A stretch of DNA of 64,000 bases from Lingula anatina (Eukaryota; Brachiopoda; Lingulata; Lingulida; Lingulidae), in assembly GCF_001039355.2 (NCBI RefSeq), contig NW_019775214.1, positions 72,095 to 136,094 on the forward strand, written 5' to 3'. Positions 24,001-37,800 of this stretch are shown here, one piece after another (the first letter of the stretch is position 1; each line of letters begins with the position of its first letter). Both the position numbers and the translations under genes were made by a program. The notes beneath the pieces are model-generated. The model did no database searches. It saw only the letters and a program-made list of their open reading frames with translations, and was not told the DNA's origin.

Positions 24001-25864
24001 GAGTACCAATCAGGGTATTTATTTGAAGTATTCTGTATCTTGCTGTGTTTTGTCTGATAACACTAGTACCCAGCTGTTAGCTTGCTGTACCTAGCTGACT
24101 TGTACAGAAACAACCCACTATATGGTTAGAATACCCAGTGACTAAGGCTGGACTAGTCAGGGGCGGATTGAGGCTGTCTTCTGGGTCTTCTGGAAGATGG
24201 TCAGATTTTCAAGATTACATTGATGGGTATCTAATTCTTTCTGTTGGAAGACAGTCAAAAATGGAGGATGGCTCAACAAAGATAATTTGGAAGACTGTCA
24301 GATAACTAATAAGCAGGCTAATACTGAAGGAAATTATGAGAAATACTTTAATAATAGCTGACTTCACTTTTGTCGATGAGAAATGGCCTCTTCTGACTTT
24401 TCATCTTTTTATTCTTTCCACCCCACCCCCCTTTCATACCAGACACTTACACTTATTAAATTTATGTGTGATATAATGTTCACTGGCATAAAATGATTGA
24501 GTAAATAAATTCAGATATTCAGATATTGGACACCACCTAATAAAGTCAGGTCCCCAAAGTCGAGCAATGGGGAAAATATTCAAACAATCTTCTTTTCTGA
24601 TGTAAAATCAGATAAACTGTTTTGCAAATCATATTAGAGCTTCTACAAATGAAAGAGAAACAAACATCGATGATGAACAGAAAAATCAATTAGGGTATAA
24701 TGGTTGTTTCTTGGAAAGTACAGATGGGGCTTCCTGTGCTTTTGAGCAAATTACATGAAAAAAGACCCAAAGAGCACTTCATTGTAATTCTATTCCAGAT
24801 GTTATGACATTCTTGATGTTTCACAGACAGTTCATGACATACCACATGACCCACTTCAACATTATTTAAAAACAATAATAATAATACTTCTCACATGCCT
24901 TATGGTGAATTTCACATTAGCAGATTTTCTATACTGTAATGTATAATGTAAGCAGATGTGACAAAACAATCAATTCTTTTTATTCAAATATGCCACTGTC
25001 AGTTTCCATGCTACCAAATGGATTTTACTGTCTTATCTCATAAAATCTTTAATGGTATTATCTCTTTTTCTTTTTGTTTCTCCAGATAAAGTAATTTTGT
25101 CACTCATGAAATTGAATGCATCTGCAGATCAGAGATGAGCCACATTCTTACCCAGAAGCAGTGTTTTGTTAGAGTTCGTGTATCTGCTTAGCACGTATTG
25201 AATTAAGCCCCAGAAATGCAGTTCCATTAAAAATCCATACAGGCTGTTCATTACAAAATGTTAGAAGCTTATCTTGCATTCCAGGTAGGACGGTTACATT
25301 TACATGATGATTCAACCTAAACTCATTATTCCTGCACGCCTCTCTTAGGAAAACTCCCTTGGCATAACAGTGGGGGCAACCTTCATGTAAGATAATAATA
25401 CTGCAACTCTGGCAATAAACTCCATTATGGAATTTGCATAGCAAAGATCAATACTCTTGATTCCTCATTGCCCCTCTTGTCTTTATCTCAACACCTGGGA
25501 AATAAACGTGAATGCAGACAGTTCTAATGGTCTATGCTTAGAATTCTACAGTCAATGATGGCGGGTTATTTTCCTTTGGCTTGGAGTTCAATGATGAAGT
25601 TCCAGCTATTGTTCAGATATAGATCTTGTCTGCAGAAATTTAATGTATGTACCATAAGTATGCATTTTCAAGTTCGTTCACGCTTGGGCATCTTTCTGTC
25701 GATGACGCACAGGTTCAATTTTAAGTTATAATGAATGGGTGTGATGCTTCATTTCCTTTTTTCCAGTGCACAGATACTTTTACCGGTCACTTGCCTTATT
25801 TACTTTGAATTTTTCTGATAATATATTCCTCCTAATTATCATCAATTAAAAAAAAAAATTGTGT

Positions 25865-25895
<31 letters not shown>

Positions 25896-28800
25896 GAGGT
25901 GGCACTTTTTACTTTGTGTACACCTTTGTTTCACCTTTACAAAGATGATATCCTGTTATAAGACAAAACAGCAAGAAACATTTTTGGCAGTATAAACTGT
26001 GGATGGCATATTTGTAGGAGGAACACTTCAGTTACCACATATCAGGAATACTCACAGCGTTGCTGGTGTTAATGTCTGTGCTGCCTTTCAAATATTCCAA
26101 GACCTTCTCTAAGTTACCAGCACGTGCAGCCCGCAAGAAGCTTGCATTGCCATCCGTCTGAAACGAGAAGAAATAGGGAGTCAATAGGAGCATTTACATT
26201 CAATCAATATCTACAGAATTACTGGTGCACACCTAATGCCAATGTTTTGAAACCATTAGGCCAGAATTTAACCATCTGCAGGTCTCTTTGAAATCTAATT
26301 GCTGCAAAAAAAATGTCATCAGTTTTTTTCCCCTAGGTAGTTAGGCACAAACTGATGCAAATCTGGTACGCAATTCGCTAGAGCCAGTTTTGCTAGTGTA
26401 AATGAGCCAAATGGTGAGAAGAAAATATTCTCTCCTTCAAGATGAACTCTGCATTTCTGGTAGTTTGTTTTCACAACAACCAATCACCCTTTTAATCGAC
26501 ACTATTAAATGACAGCAGGAATCCTTGTAACATGGGCAGTTTGTCTATAGACAAATTCAGAAAATATTTCATGCTTCATCACAAGACCTGTTATGTTCCA
26601 TTTTTTAATACCAAGAAAACTTGGTGTTTATAAGTAAAAGAGCATTATTTCAAAGAAATTTCCAAGAATTTCCAGTTATATATAGCCACTGATCCTGAAA
26701 TAAAACAATTAACCTATGATGTAATGTGTCACTTGATCTCCTGGTTTTTAAAAAAACAAGTCTACTATCTTCACCATGATCAGAACCCTTAACATGGGAC
26801 TTTTAATTTGACAACATGCTTCTTTAAGTGACTCAGTCCCCGGGCCATGCCAGATAAACTACTTCAAGTTTCAGAGAGTTCTGTATTGAATAAAATAATG
26901 GTCTAGCCTGTACAAGAGTTATTTTGTCCACTATCCCTACTACTGTGATATAGGTCAAAGTGTGGGTCTGCCATTTCCTTTGCCCGGATATTATGTATTT
27001 TACAATTCCCTTGACTGCGAGAGTGAGTCACCGAGTAATCTTTTTATACTGCATTATACCGTGGCCAGCATAAAAAGTGCTCAAAGGTCTCTTCAGACAA
27101 GGCTGTTTAAACCCGAAACCAAACTAACTTGCATCATCAGATGATGGATAAAAGAGACTTTATTTTCTCTATTTGTAATCTGGTCCTCTGACAACACAAG
27201 TTAGACATGTTTTCAGTCTCACGTGGTCATTGTCTGAACACAGCTCTACTCCTTGCTATAACAGCTGGAACCTTAATATGCAGTAGACTTGGACCTTTTA
27301 AAACCTATCAATCTTACATGCTAGGGGTATGCTGACACCCAGAAGTTCAGTTCTCATCAGTTTTTACTTAAAGTTGCGCAGATTACAAAAGCACATGTAA
27401 TCCCTGAGTAATACCCCAGTTAATTGCTGCACCCAGTGTGCAGTTGGCTGGATAGGTATTGCACTGGTTGGGATGGACAGGTAGAACTGTAACTGACCAC
27501 TGGCATTGCAAACATTAAAATTAAAGGGTCTAGTTTTGCACATTATAAAATATTATCTAAAAATATTTAAAAGTTGAAACCAGTAAGAACTACAGTGTGC
27601 TGGAGCTAACCTGTTGGAGATACCATTACTTTAAACATTTAGCATTGATAGAACTGAAGCAAAGTGGCAAGAAACACTGTGATCAGTTAATAGCATATAC
27701 CTAGCCAAAGTAGCTCCACTTAATGATTCTCTAATGGCAGGTTCAAAGGAATGTAATTCCAAAAGCTGCTCTTGTGACCTGCCAAATTTATTAAACATTT
27801 CAACATGACTTTGATTCAAATGGCGAGTAATGAGGAGTTACATGGTCTTGCCTCCTGCAATTTTTGATTTTTTTTTCTCTAATGTAACACTTGACATTCC
27901 AAGGACCAAACTGGAAAACTCTAAAATTTGATAAGAATAAGCAGCAACTGAAATACTGAGCTAAGAAGCCACCATGACAAACCAAAACTACCCACGTGTC
28001 AATGTTTATCATGTTCTCCATTGCTACATGTTGTAAGAAATAGAAGGATGTTTTCTGTCATTTGTAACAAAAACATACCGCTGTGATACATGTGACTTGG
28101 GAGTGCCAGTCACAGCTAAAATGAAACTATTATTTCATTTAAAAAGGCCTTAAAATATTTAACCCAAGCACATCAGAAAATTAGCCCAGTTGATAACAAG
28201 AATATAATGATAAAAATTTAATTATGTGACAAAGAAATTTGGGTTCTAATATGACAAATTAATAATCTTATCAAAAAAATGCTAAGCCCTTAAGTGGAAT
28301 ATACCAGTTAACTGTTCACCACATAAAATGTATGGCAGTTAGAGGTAAGAGCGTCAAGTGAGTAAGTATAAGGATATTGTTGAGGAGAACACCCAGGAGA
28401 ACCAGGTGGGGGGGGGGGGCAGGAGGGGGTTAGTGGGGGTTTGGTCAGAGACATCGTTATTACACAGACAAGTAAATCCAGTTGTCCACAGTTGAAACTG
28501 CTGGAAATTATACATACAGCCACATGAGCTGTTGTTTTTCATAGTTGAAAGCCTTCTCATAGCAAACTTTCCCAAGGCCACTAATGGATTTTCCTTCTAA
28601 ATGAGAAAACCATGCAATGCTATGTGTTGATGAGGTAACAAGAGTGATATGCCGCACAGACCAAAGGTTCACCCTGCCTCAGCCCTCTACAGCTTCAAGT
28701 TTGGTCCATTATCAAGGTGAAGCTGATCAGTTACTATTTATTACCATGAAAAAAAAAATTCACACCTATAGTACACAAATAGCATCAGTCAAACTGACCT

Positions 28801-31800
28801 TGCTCGCTTCAGAAATTTGACAATGTGTTCTGCATACTCTCTAGCCTATAACCACTTACCCACGATTCTTTTATCTTCTTGAACATCCTTCACACCATCA
28901 AATCCTAAAGTCTGTTCTATCAGTCTTGAACTAATTCAACTTGAACCTCGAAATAATATATAATATTTATATCCACAGTGTAAAGAAGTCCAGTGAAATG
29001 GAATCAGCTGAGCAGGAATTCTACTTCCAACCCCATGTACCTTTTACCACCGAGCCATCGTGCTGGTTTGGTCTATAAATAACTTGGGACCGGCAAAACC
29101 CAAGCTGAAGTTTTCTGAGCAGCTGCAGGCGTCAGATTTCACATGGGGCTGTTGGGACTGCTTTCCTTTTTGGGTGCACCATCTACATATGAGCCAATCA
29201 GATCCTCTGTTCTTGTAGCAGGTCAGAGGTCAGAGGGCAGAGGTTAAGGAGTCATCAATGACTACTACAGCTCCTTTTCAACAAGAATTTCATTCTAATA
29301 TCATAACAACTCCAACATGTTGGCTCATCCTCAAGACTGTTTCAAACACAGGACATCTTTAAAGAATACCACATGTCCAATCTGGACTTATGCCACTGGC
29401 CTCAGATGCCCAACTCTATGAAAACACAAGTCCAGCAGACTAGGAGGAGAGACTCACAGGTCCACCAGATGATAAAACAAACTGAAGCACATTTGCTTTT
29501 AATAACAAACCTCCACACACTGCTCTCCTCTGTTGCTATCTGGTGTGAAATGAAAATCTAGGAGTTGATGAAGAAGGGAGCTGATATATATATGAAGGGA
29601 GGGGAGGGGAGGAACTGACAAATCCTGATAGTCTGGATTCTGGTGTGTATCAAGCAGATAGCATCACTCTCCACAGCTGCAGACAGCCCTTTATTGGATC
29701 TTTGGGTAATGAGGCACAGCAACATTTGACAGTTCATTATTAAACTCCACTAATAAATTTATGGTGGGTTGATTTTTTTCATCCTACCTGTCTGCAAGTA
29801 CCAAGAAATTCTTGATAGAAATATTTAATAATTGATAAATAATTATAGCTATCATAAATAATAATTATAATGGGAATGTGTGAATGTGGCATGTCAGATG
29901 GTCCACTTTGTGTGTATTGATTTGAAAACCAGATTTTGAATTCAATTAACTTACTCAATCAACTTCTTTCCTAGAACTGTCTTAAAGGGCTTATGTCTGA
30001 TGCAGGGCAGCATGTCCACGTCATTATCACACACATGTCCACGCCATTATCACACACATGCCAACAATGTGTTAATGACAGACTAGAATATCTGTCTTCC
30101 ATAGAATCTTATTATGAGTGTCTCCTCAATGTATTGTATCACAGGTGTAGCTTTGATTTGTATAAAATAAAATACAAAACTATAATCTAGAGGTGCAAAT
30201 GTACCCACTAACTATTTGTAAATGCATTAATCTTCTAGCAGTTAACTGGGACCGTGTGTATGTATATGTGTGTGCATGCGCATGCGTGCATGTATGTTAG
30301 TGTGTGTGTGTGTGTGTGGAAAAAGAGAGAGAGAGAGAGACTTGAGAATGAGGGAGAGATAGAGGGTTGAACAAAAAAGGTTCGAAGGGTAAACAACAGG
30401 AGCAGGTAAATATTGGACACCAAGTATTTCATCCAGTTAAAGATATCTAAAAGTTGCGCAAATTGCAACTCTGAGCCAGAGAGACCTCAAGTGCCTTGGT
30501 GTGATGCTGTCTCCTGGTGATACAACCTAGATCTATTTATAGTATTAAATGGACACATTATCAATACAGAAATGCCTCTGAGTCTTCAACTTGTTCCAGG
30601 TAAACTGAGGCCATTGCCTGAACATGTCAGCAAAGTGCCAGACTCTGTTAGTTGTTCCTCTTCTACCAGGAGGGCACATTGCACTTAATCCTGGAGGTGC
30701 CAAAATTTTGCCCACTGGGTGTGCTGCCCTCTCTACCACATTAGTACTCAGTTCTGGAGCAGGCTTGACAAGAAGACTATGATGGAAAGACAGTCTTAAC
30801 TTTAAGACTGGAAAATTTAAGTCTTCTTCAATTCAGGATAAATTTATTTTACTTCATAAAAATAAAGTGACTATTGGTCTAAAATGTGAGCTTTATTTCT
30901 TTTTATTTACAAAACAGGTGCAGTTTTCCATTGTAGACTTCTGCTGACTTAGCTTTGGTCAAAAATGACTAAAATTAATTCCATCTTTCTGGCACAAGTT
31001 TTGCTGTGAAACCAGACCCAAAATGATCACATTTGAAGGCCAGCTATGAAGTAATTTCCTATTTTTCTAGGTATATCAACAAGCAATAATATCTACATTC
31101 ATTTCCTAAATTTCCATCATTACATGCATTTTGGGGCTAAAACTGGGAATTTTTCACTTACACTCTCAAAATCAAGTATTTTGCAATGCTAGGAGTGGCA
31201 TGTCTGGCAAAAAAACTCCTGAATTATGAATTTTGTAAAAAGCTTAACATAGGCAAGCCAAATTGTTTTTTTTTTTAAGTAAACAAGTGTACTAACTTAC
31301 ATATTCAGGATCCACAATCAAAAAGAACCTTCAAAAACATCCTTGCTATTTTGACAACTAGGCAAACAGAAAGCAAACCATACCTTTGCAATGTTCCACG
31401 ATGACCTTCTCAAACATCTCAACATCTCAGTATAGTACTTATCAACTTCAGAAAAACAAAGAAATAAAAGAATAAATCTTTCCCTGCTGCTGTTACTGCT
31501 GAAAGAAATATTAGATTAATTATAAAATAAGGAATAATTTACCAGAACATTATCCTTAGTACTGATGGAATCCGAGGTCTGAGAAGCCAACATGATGCTA
31601 TAACAACTGTTCCAGCTATAATGATACAACAACCTGGTCCATCTTCACTCTGGCCAGCTTGACAACGTCTACCTCGTACCCTGGTCAGGAAAAATTGATC
31701 CTCCAACCGTCTTCCTCTTACTAAGTGAGAGAGAGAGAGAGTGGGCAGCACCTAGACACTTCTCTGTCTGACTATCCAAACAGCCAACCAATTCTATTCT

Positions 31801-34800
31801 CTCTCATCTCAAGTATTGATCCCAGCTTTGGCAACCCACTGGAACATTAGCATAATAGTTCCTGCAGGCACACATGCCACTTGTTCCACCAGGGACAATC
31901 CACCAATACATCCATGATTGCCACACTAAAGTACATGTAAAGTTTTCAATGAATCCATCAGGGAGAAAAAATCACACAAAGGACACACTCTCTCACCTGG
32001 CTGAGTGTAAAGAATAGGATTATACCTGCACCTAGTATGCCTTTCTATTTCCCAGTTATTTTATTATCAATATGTAGCTGAGTGTGATGCTATCCATATC
32101 CCTGAGAAAACGAGGTATTGATTTTCTCTGGGAGTCTTACATCATGGTGCTTATTGAGCAACTGTATAAGAATTATTAGACACTGCATGGAATTTTAACA
32201 CGAGGGAGGAATAATTTCCTTAGAATCTCTGAGACGATCCTGCTCTGGTTATACTCTTAGATTGCCTGGCAGACAATCTGGCCTTCAAAGGTTTCTGGAA
32301 ACACACCTCAGTCTATTATCAGCATGTTTTTGCCATTTCTAATTTCTAGATTTCTGAGGCATAAATGATAACGGAGCACTGTTTCCCCATAATCTAGGGA
32401 ACTCTGGTTGATAAACTTTGTTGGACCTCAAGAAGACCCCATCCTAAACCAATGGAAGTTAAAGCGCTGATAACCATTATTGATCAGACGCGTTGGCAAG
32501 GGCGTGCATATTTATATCAATGTTCGTCAGTTATATAGCAAAATTATTCTTACGACACAGATGGGAAATAATTGAGCTACTCTATTAATAGGATACACTT
32601 GAAGTGGTAATCAAGCATGGCCAACCTATACAATCTGCTACCAGTTGAAATGACATATCTGATCTATCAATGTGCCAATTTATAATGCCTTTCTTATTAT
32701 AAACAATATCAGTTGTGATTTAAAAGATATCTGTTACCACTGTTTCACTCTTCACTACTCAGCAAAATATTGTGTTATCTCACAAAAATTTATTAGGTCA
32801 GGCATTGTTTCATTATTTCTGAGAACTGTGTTCCATACAATAGCACTACATTGAAAAGCACAGATCAAGTCTCCATTCTTCACAGACAAATGGAAAATGC
32901 AAATAAAGTTTCTGACTAATAGAATTCTCTCTCACATAATAACCTAGATACAAGCCAAAGCAATTTTTATAAGACACTTGGTAAATGAGATACCAGACAC
33001 TCTTAGAATACATACAGTCCTAATTGACTGTCAGTTTTCAAAATTACTCCACTTTGCTCCAGAACATAATTAGCAGATCAATAAAACTGGGGCCATTCAC
33101 AGGCAGAAGTGCACTAACTTAACTGAAATTATTTCACCACAGATGATACTTACTAAAACCTCCATTGTCTTGTGGTACTTTTTCAATGCCCAGTTACTAA
33201 TTCATGTAAGGCAAAAAACATCTAGCATAAGCCAAGAGTAGAGAGTATTGCGAGTGTGTTTGGTGTAGTGTGAGAGGAGTGGGGGTGGGGGCAGTGGGGG
33301 TGCTGCAGTTAACCTGGCATTTGCTTTGTATTGGCTACATTTCTTGTTTTTCACCAAATCGGTGCTGTAATGACTGAAATGCCATCAATATACAGTCACT
33401 TTCAACCTTATTTTATAATCATTGCATCTGACTGGAGTTGCAGGCGTTTGCATGATCTGTGGAAAGGTTGGAGCAGACAGGGATTGGCCATATCTATGCA
33501 GAGAAAACAAACATTCAAACAAAAACTGACGTTTCAATTTTTTAAGTCTCTACTTAACTTCTGTATTTTTTTATCTCTATTTTAATTCTGATTCATTTCT
33601 CATAAATAATTCTAGCTCCATTATATTAAAAGAAACATTTTTTTTTCTGTTTTTCTTATATTTGTGTCTTTATATGCAAATGCACCAAACAAACAAATAA
33701 GCAGTAAAATGTTGGATTTGCAACTTTGTAATTTCTCATGGTTCACTGGCTAACAAAGTCAATGTTATAACTAAATTTTCTTCATCTCAAATGTCTGGGC
33801 TTGCTCTATTGAATATCCATGCAGCTTTTTCTGCCTCAGTTGATCTGCCTGTAAAGAAACTGCTTATTTTAAGCTGTGATCAATACGAAGTGACGCGGCG
33901 GCAACTGTGCAGCAGGGAAATGTTGCAGTATATAGTGTACAACAGCTGAATACCAGCTGACAGACTCAAGATCTAGCATGCGTAATCTATGTTTTCTTGA
34001 AAAATTAACATCCAAGATCGATAAAATGCTCCTCTAGCAAATCCCAACAAAACTAGCCTTTAGCCTATCATTACATATAATAGGATTGATCAGATGGGTG
34101 AAAACACTTGGGTGAAAACCTTACATTGCTAGTATTTTTTGTCAATCAATTCCCTTTAAATATCACAAACTTTATCAGTTTATAAATCATTTATATACAG
34201 AAATATATGAGGTTGCATGAGCAAGGTTGCAATTTTTCTTTAGGTGCAAATTAATGATTTATGATTACGAGGTGGGTAATCAGTCCGATATGCAGTTTTC
34301 CTGCTTTGAGTAGCTGCTACTTTTTCTGTTCTTGATAACGTCCATATCATTATCACTTCTCTTGCACCATTTTATCTCATCAAGCTCTTTTCAAAACGTA
34401 TTCCCTTGGCATTATTTGCGCACAGGTCACTGCTTATGGCTGGGTTTATCCATGCTAACTCAAGACTACACTGATGCCGTCAGCTATGGCTGCATATATC
34501 CGCTAGGGAAATCAACACATAAACCATCTACTGAAACCCAGGTCTAAAGCCAGGTCAATTCCAAGTGATTTCAAAGGAATTTTAAATAGAAAAATTTGGC
34601 CCTTTCACTCTCTTAGCTGGCCCAATTTGAGAAATAAAACAGAACAAAAATAAAACAGATCGATTTTTGATTCAGAGCAGACCTTTTCCAGCCAAAAGAG
34701 CAACACCCCCCTTCCCTCCCCTTTCCCCTTTTTGACAGGCCTGACACCTGCCTTTTTACCAGTTATTCAAAGTTTTTTTTTCTCTGTCCAAACCAAATGG

Positions 34801-37800
34801 CATTGTCACCACTCATAGGATAGGTGAAAATGATTTATGTACAATACTTTTCAGTAACAGCACTGGATGTCTCCTTCCTCAAGGTGAGTTCCACTACAGT
34901 CCTGACCATCCACGTATTGTTCCACGTCATAACAATACTGAAGAACTTATCCACCTGCTGATAAATTTATGTGTACCAATAAAATGATCTGTCAAAGTTG
35001 GAAATTTACTCTTAATATGCCTTCAAAATTGAAGTGTTCATATCAAACTAGGAAACTAAGAATCTCTTGGTGATACATTTGGCATAAAAATACTCACCAT
35101 TTAAAGATTTAGAGAGCTAGCAACAAAATAATGATAGATTTAACAAAAAAAAAAAAAAAGCTTCAAAATAAATACCAAAAAATAAGACAATCTCCAGTTT
35201 TACTTCATTTCTATAATCTATTCTCCATCTTTTCAACCTGCTGATCAATACAAACTAGTCAGATTCGTTGAACGCATCATTAAACTGATGCCCCTATACT
35301 GCCCTTTTCCATTTGGTAGCTGAATTGGTAAAAACACTCGAAAGCCAAGTACATCAGCCTACTGCTTTTATGTTCTCCTTTCCACTTCCTCCATTTTCAC
35401 TGTGTAAATTCATTAATGGATGAACATCGTTTACCTGTAATGAATGGACTCAGGGAATAATAGATAAGTCTATTTGTGATGTTGTATTATTGATCTCTAA
35501 TGAAGAAGACGGTCCAGGTGATGCCATACAAAAACCTTTCCCTCAGGTGGTTTAAAGATGAATCAAAAAGTGCATGGAGGATAAGTAGAGTATATCATCT
35601 GTTTAATCAAATATCCTACCAGTGAAATGTGCATGCTTGAGAAAATATACCTGTAAATTGTAAACAGAAAGTGAAACTGCAATGTGCGACATTCTGGCTT
35701 CCCTACACACCTAAATCATCAAAAAGAAACTGTGCAAAGAAAAATGAAGGTCAACCTTCATCAAATTGAATGCATCACAAGAAAAAAATTTGAAACATTC
35801 TCAATTTACTCCAAACCACAAAATACATGTAAAACAATGATAAAATAACCGAAACTTAATCGTGTCAATCTCTGCCCGACCTGTTTGTGACTGGCAGGGG
35901 TGGGCTGATGGTGGGGCCACTGCTGATCCAATGCCCCCCTTGTAGGCCCAAGACGCGAAGCTGGCGACCACGTCTTCTGCTGCTGCTGCTGTCGNTGTGT
36001 GTCGGTGGGGGGGAGAGAGAAACACTTTTTACTTTTATGTACACCTTTATGTTTCATCTTTACAAAGATGATATCCTGTTATAAGACAAAACCGCAAGAA
36101 ACATTTTTGGCAGTATAAACTGTGGATGGCATATTTGTAGGAGGAACACTTTAGTTACCACATATCAGGAATACTCACAGCATTGCTGGTGTTAATGTCT
36201 GTGCTGCCTTTCAAATATTCCAAGACCTTCTCTAAGTTACCAGCACGTGCAGCCCGCAAGAAGCTTGCATTGCCATCCGTCTGAAACGAGAAGAAATAGG
36301 GAGTCAATAGGAGCGTTTACATTCAATCAATATCTACAGAATTACTGGTGCACACCTAATGCCAATGTTTTGAAACCATTAGGCCAGAATCTAACCATCT
36401 GCAGGTCTCTTTGAAATCTAATTGCTGCAAAAAAAATGTCATCAGTTTTTTTCCCCTAGGTAGTTAGGCACAAACTGATGCAAATCTGGTACGCAATTCG
36501 CTAGAGCCATTTTTGCTAGTGTAAATGAGCCAAATGGTGAGAAGAAAATATTCTCTCCTTCAAGATGAACTCTGCATTTCTGGTAGTTTGTTTTTACAAC
36601 AACCAATCACCCTTTTAATCGACACTATTAAATGACAGCAGGAATCCTTGTAACATGGGCAGTTTGTCTATAGACAAATTCAGAAAATATTTCACGCTTC
36701 ATCACAAGACCTTTTATGTTCCATTTTTTAATACCAAGAAAACTTGGTGTTTAGAAGTAAAAGAGCATTATTTCAAAGAAATTTCAAAGGATTTCCAGTT
36801 ATATATAGCCACTGATCCTGAAATAAAACAATTAACCTATGACGTAATGTGTCACTTGATCTCCTGGTTTTTAAAAAAAACAAGTCAACTATCTTCACCA
36901 TGATCGGAACCCTTAACATGGGACTTTTAATTTGACAACATGTTTCTTTAAGTGACTCAGTCCCCGGGCCATGCCAGATAAACTACTTCAAGTTTCAGAG
37001 AGTTCTGTTCTGAATAAAATAATGGTCTAGCCTGTACAAGAGTTATTTTGTCCACTATCCCTACTACTGTGATATAGGTCAAAGTGTGGGTCTGCCATTT
37101 CCTTTGCCCGGATATTATGTATTTTACAATTCCCTTGACTGCGAGAGTGAGTCACCTAGTAATCTTTTTATACTGCATTATACCGTGGCCAGCATAAAAA
37201 GTGCTCAAAGGTCTCTTCAGACAAGGCTGTTTAAACCCGAAACCAAACTAACTTGCATCATCAGATGATGGATAAAAGAGACTTTATTTTCTCTATTTGT
37301 AATCTGGTCCTCTGACAACACAAGTTAGACATGTTTTCAGTCTCATGGGGTCATTGTCTGAACACAGCTTTACTCCTTGCTATAACAGCTGGAACCTTAA
37401 TATGCAGTAGACTTGGACCTTTTAAAACCTATCAATCTTACATGCAAGGGGTATGCTGACACCCAGAAGTTCAGTTCTCATCAGTTTTTACTTAAAGTTG
37501 CTCAGATTATAAAAGCACATGTAATCCCTGAGTAATACCCCTGTTAATTGCTGCACCCAGTGTGCAGTTGGCTGGATAACACAGGTAGTGCACTGGTTGG
37601 TAAAGTCAGGTGGAACTGTATTTGACCACTGGCATTGCAAACATTAAAATTAAAGGGTCTAGTTCTGCACATTATAAAATATTATCCCAGAAATATTTAA
37701 AAGTTGAAACCAGTAAGAACTACAGTGTGCTGGAGCTAACCTGTTAGAAATACCATTACTTTAAACATTAAGCAATGACAGAACTGAAAGAAAGTGGCAA

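Larger units (their letters stand above)
22539..26055 (-). other. Ankyrin intron with transposon-like relic
   Basis: A short inverted-repeat element lies at 22705-22838. An unidentified Cys-rich open frame lies on the minus strand at 25169-25444. The rest shows no exon. The 10.1-kb duplicated block begins at about 25861. Confidence 0.6.
25861..35994. repeat. 10.1-kb tandem block, copy 1
   Basis: It starts with (GT)n and a G run at 25861-25896 and runs to the CTG-rich end before n35995. The whole segment recurs at 35996-46144 at an offset of about 10,122 bp, with scattered substitutions, indels and different microsatellite lengths. It contains the repeat 1 exon and otherwise only intron. Several local patches differ more strongly, for example 27860-27925 versus 37985-38070. 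Confidence 0.95.

Noticed and set aside
24160-24300. Three scattered GGAAGA(C/T)(A/T)GTCA(G/A)A words
   Set aside because: The words are short and irregularly spaced, too weak to call a repeat array.
26962-27144. 60-codon frame [15 protein letters not shown]... occurring identically at 37086-37268
   Set aside because: Its recurrence is due to the 10.1-kb duplication of DNA rather than to conservation of a protein, and it has no start or splice context of note.
30375-30395. GGTTCGAAGGG, similar to a tRNA B box, which might mark a tRNA-derived SINE
   Set aside because: The end does not match the B-box consensus (GGTTCGANNCC), and no A box lies at the right distance.
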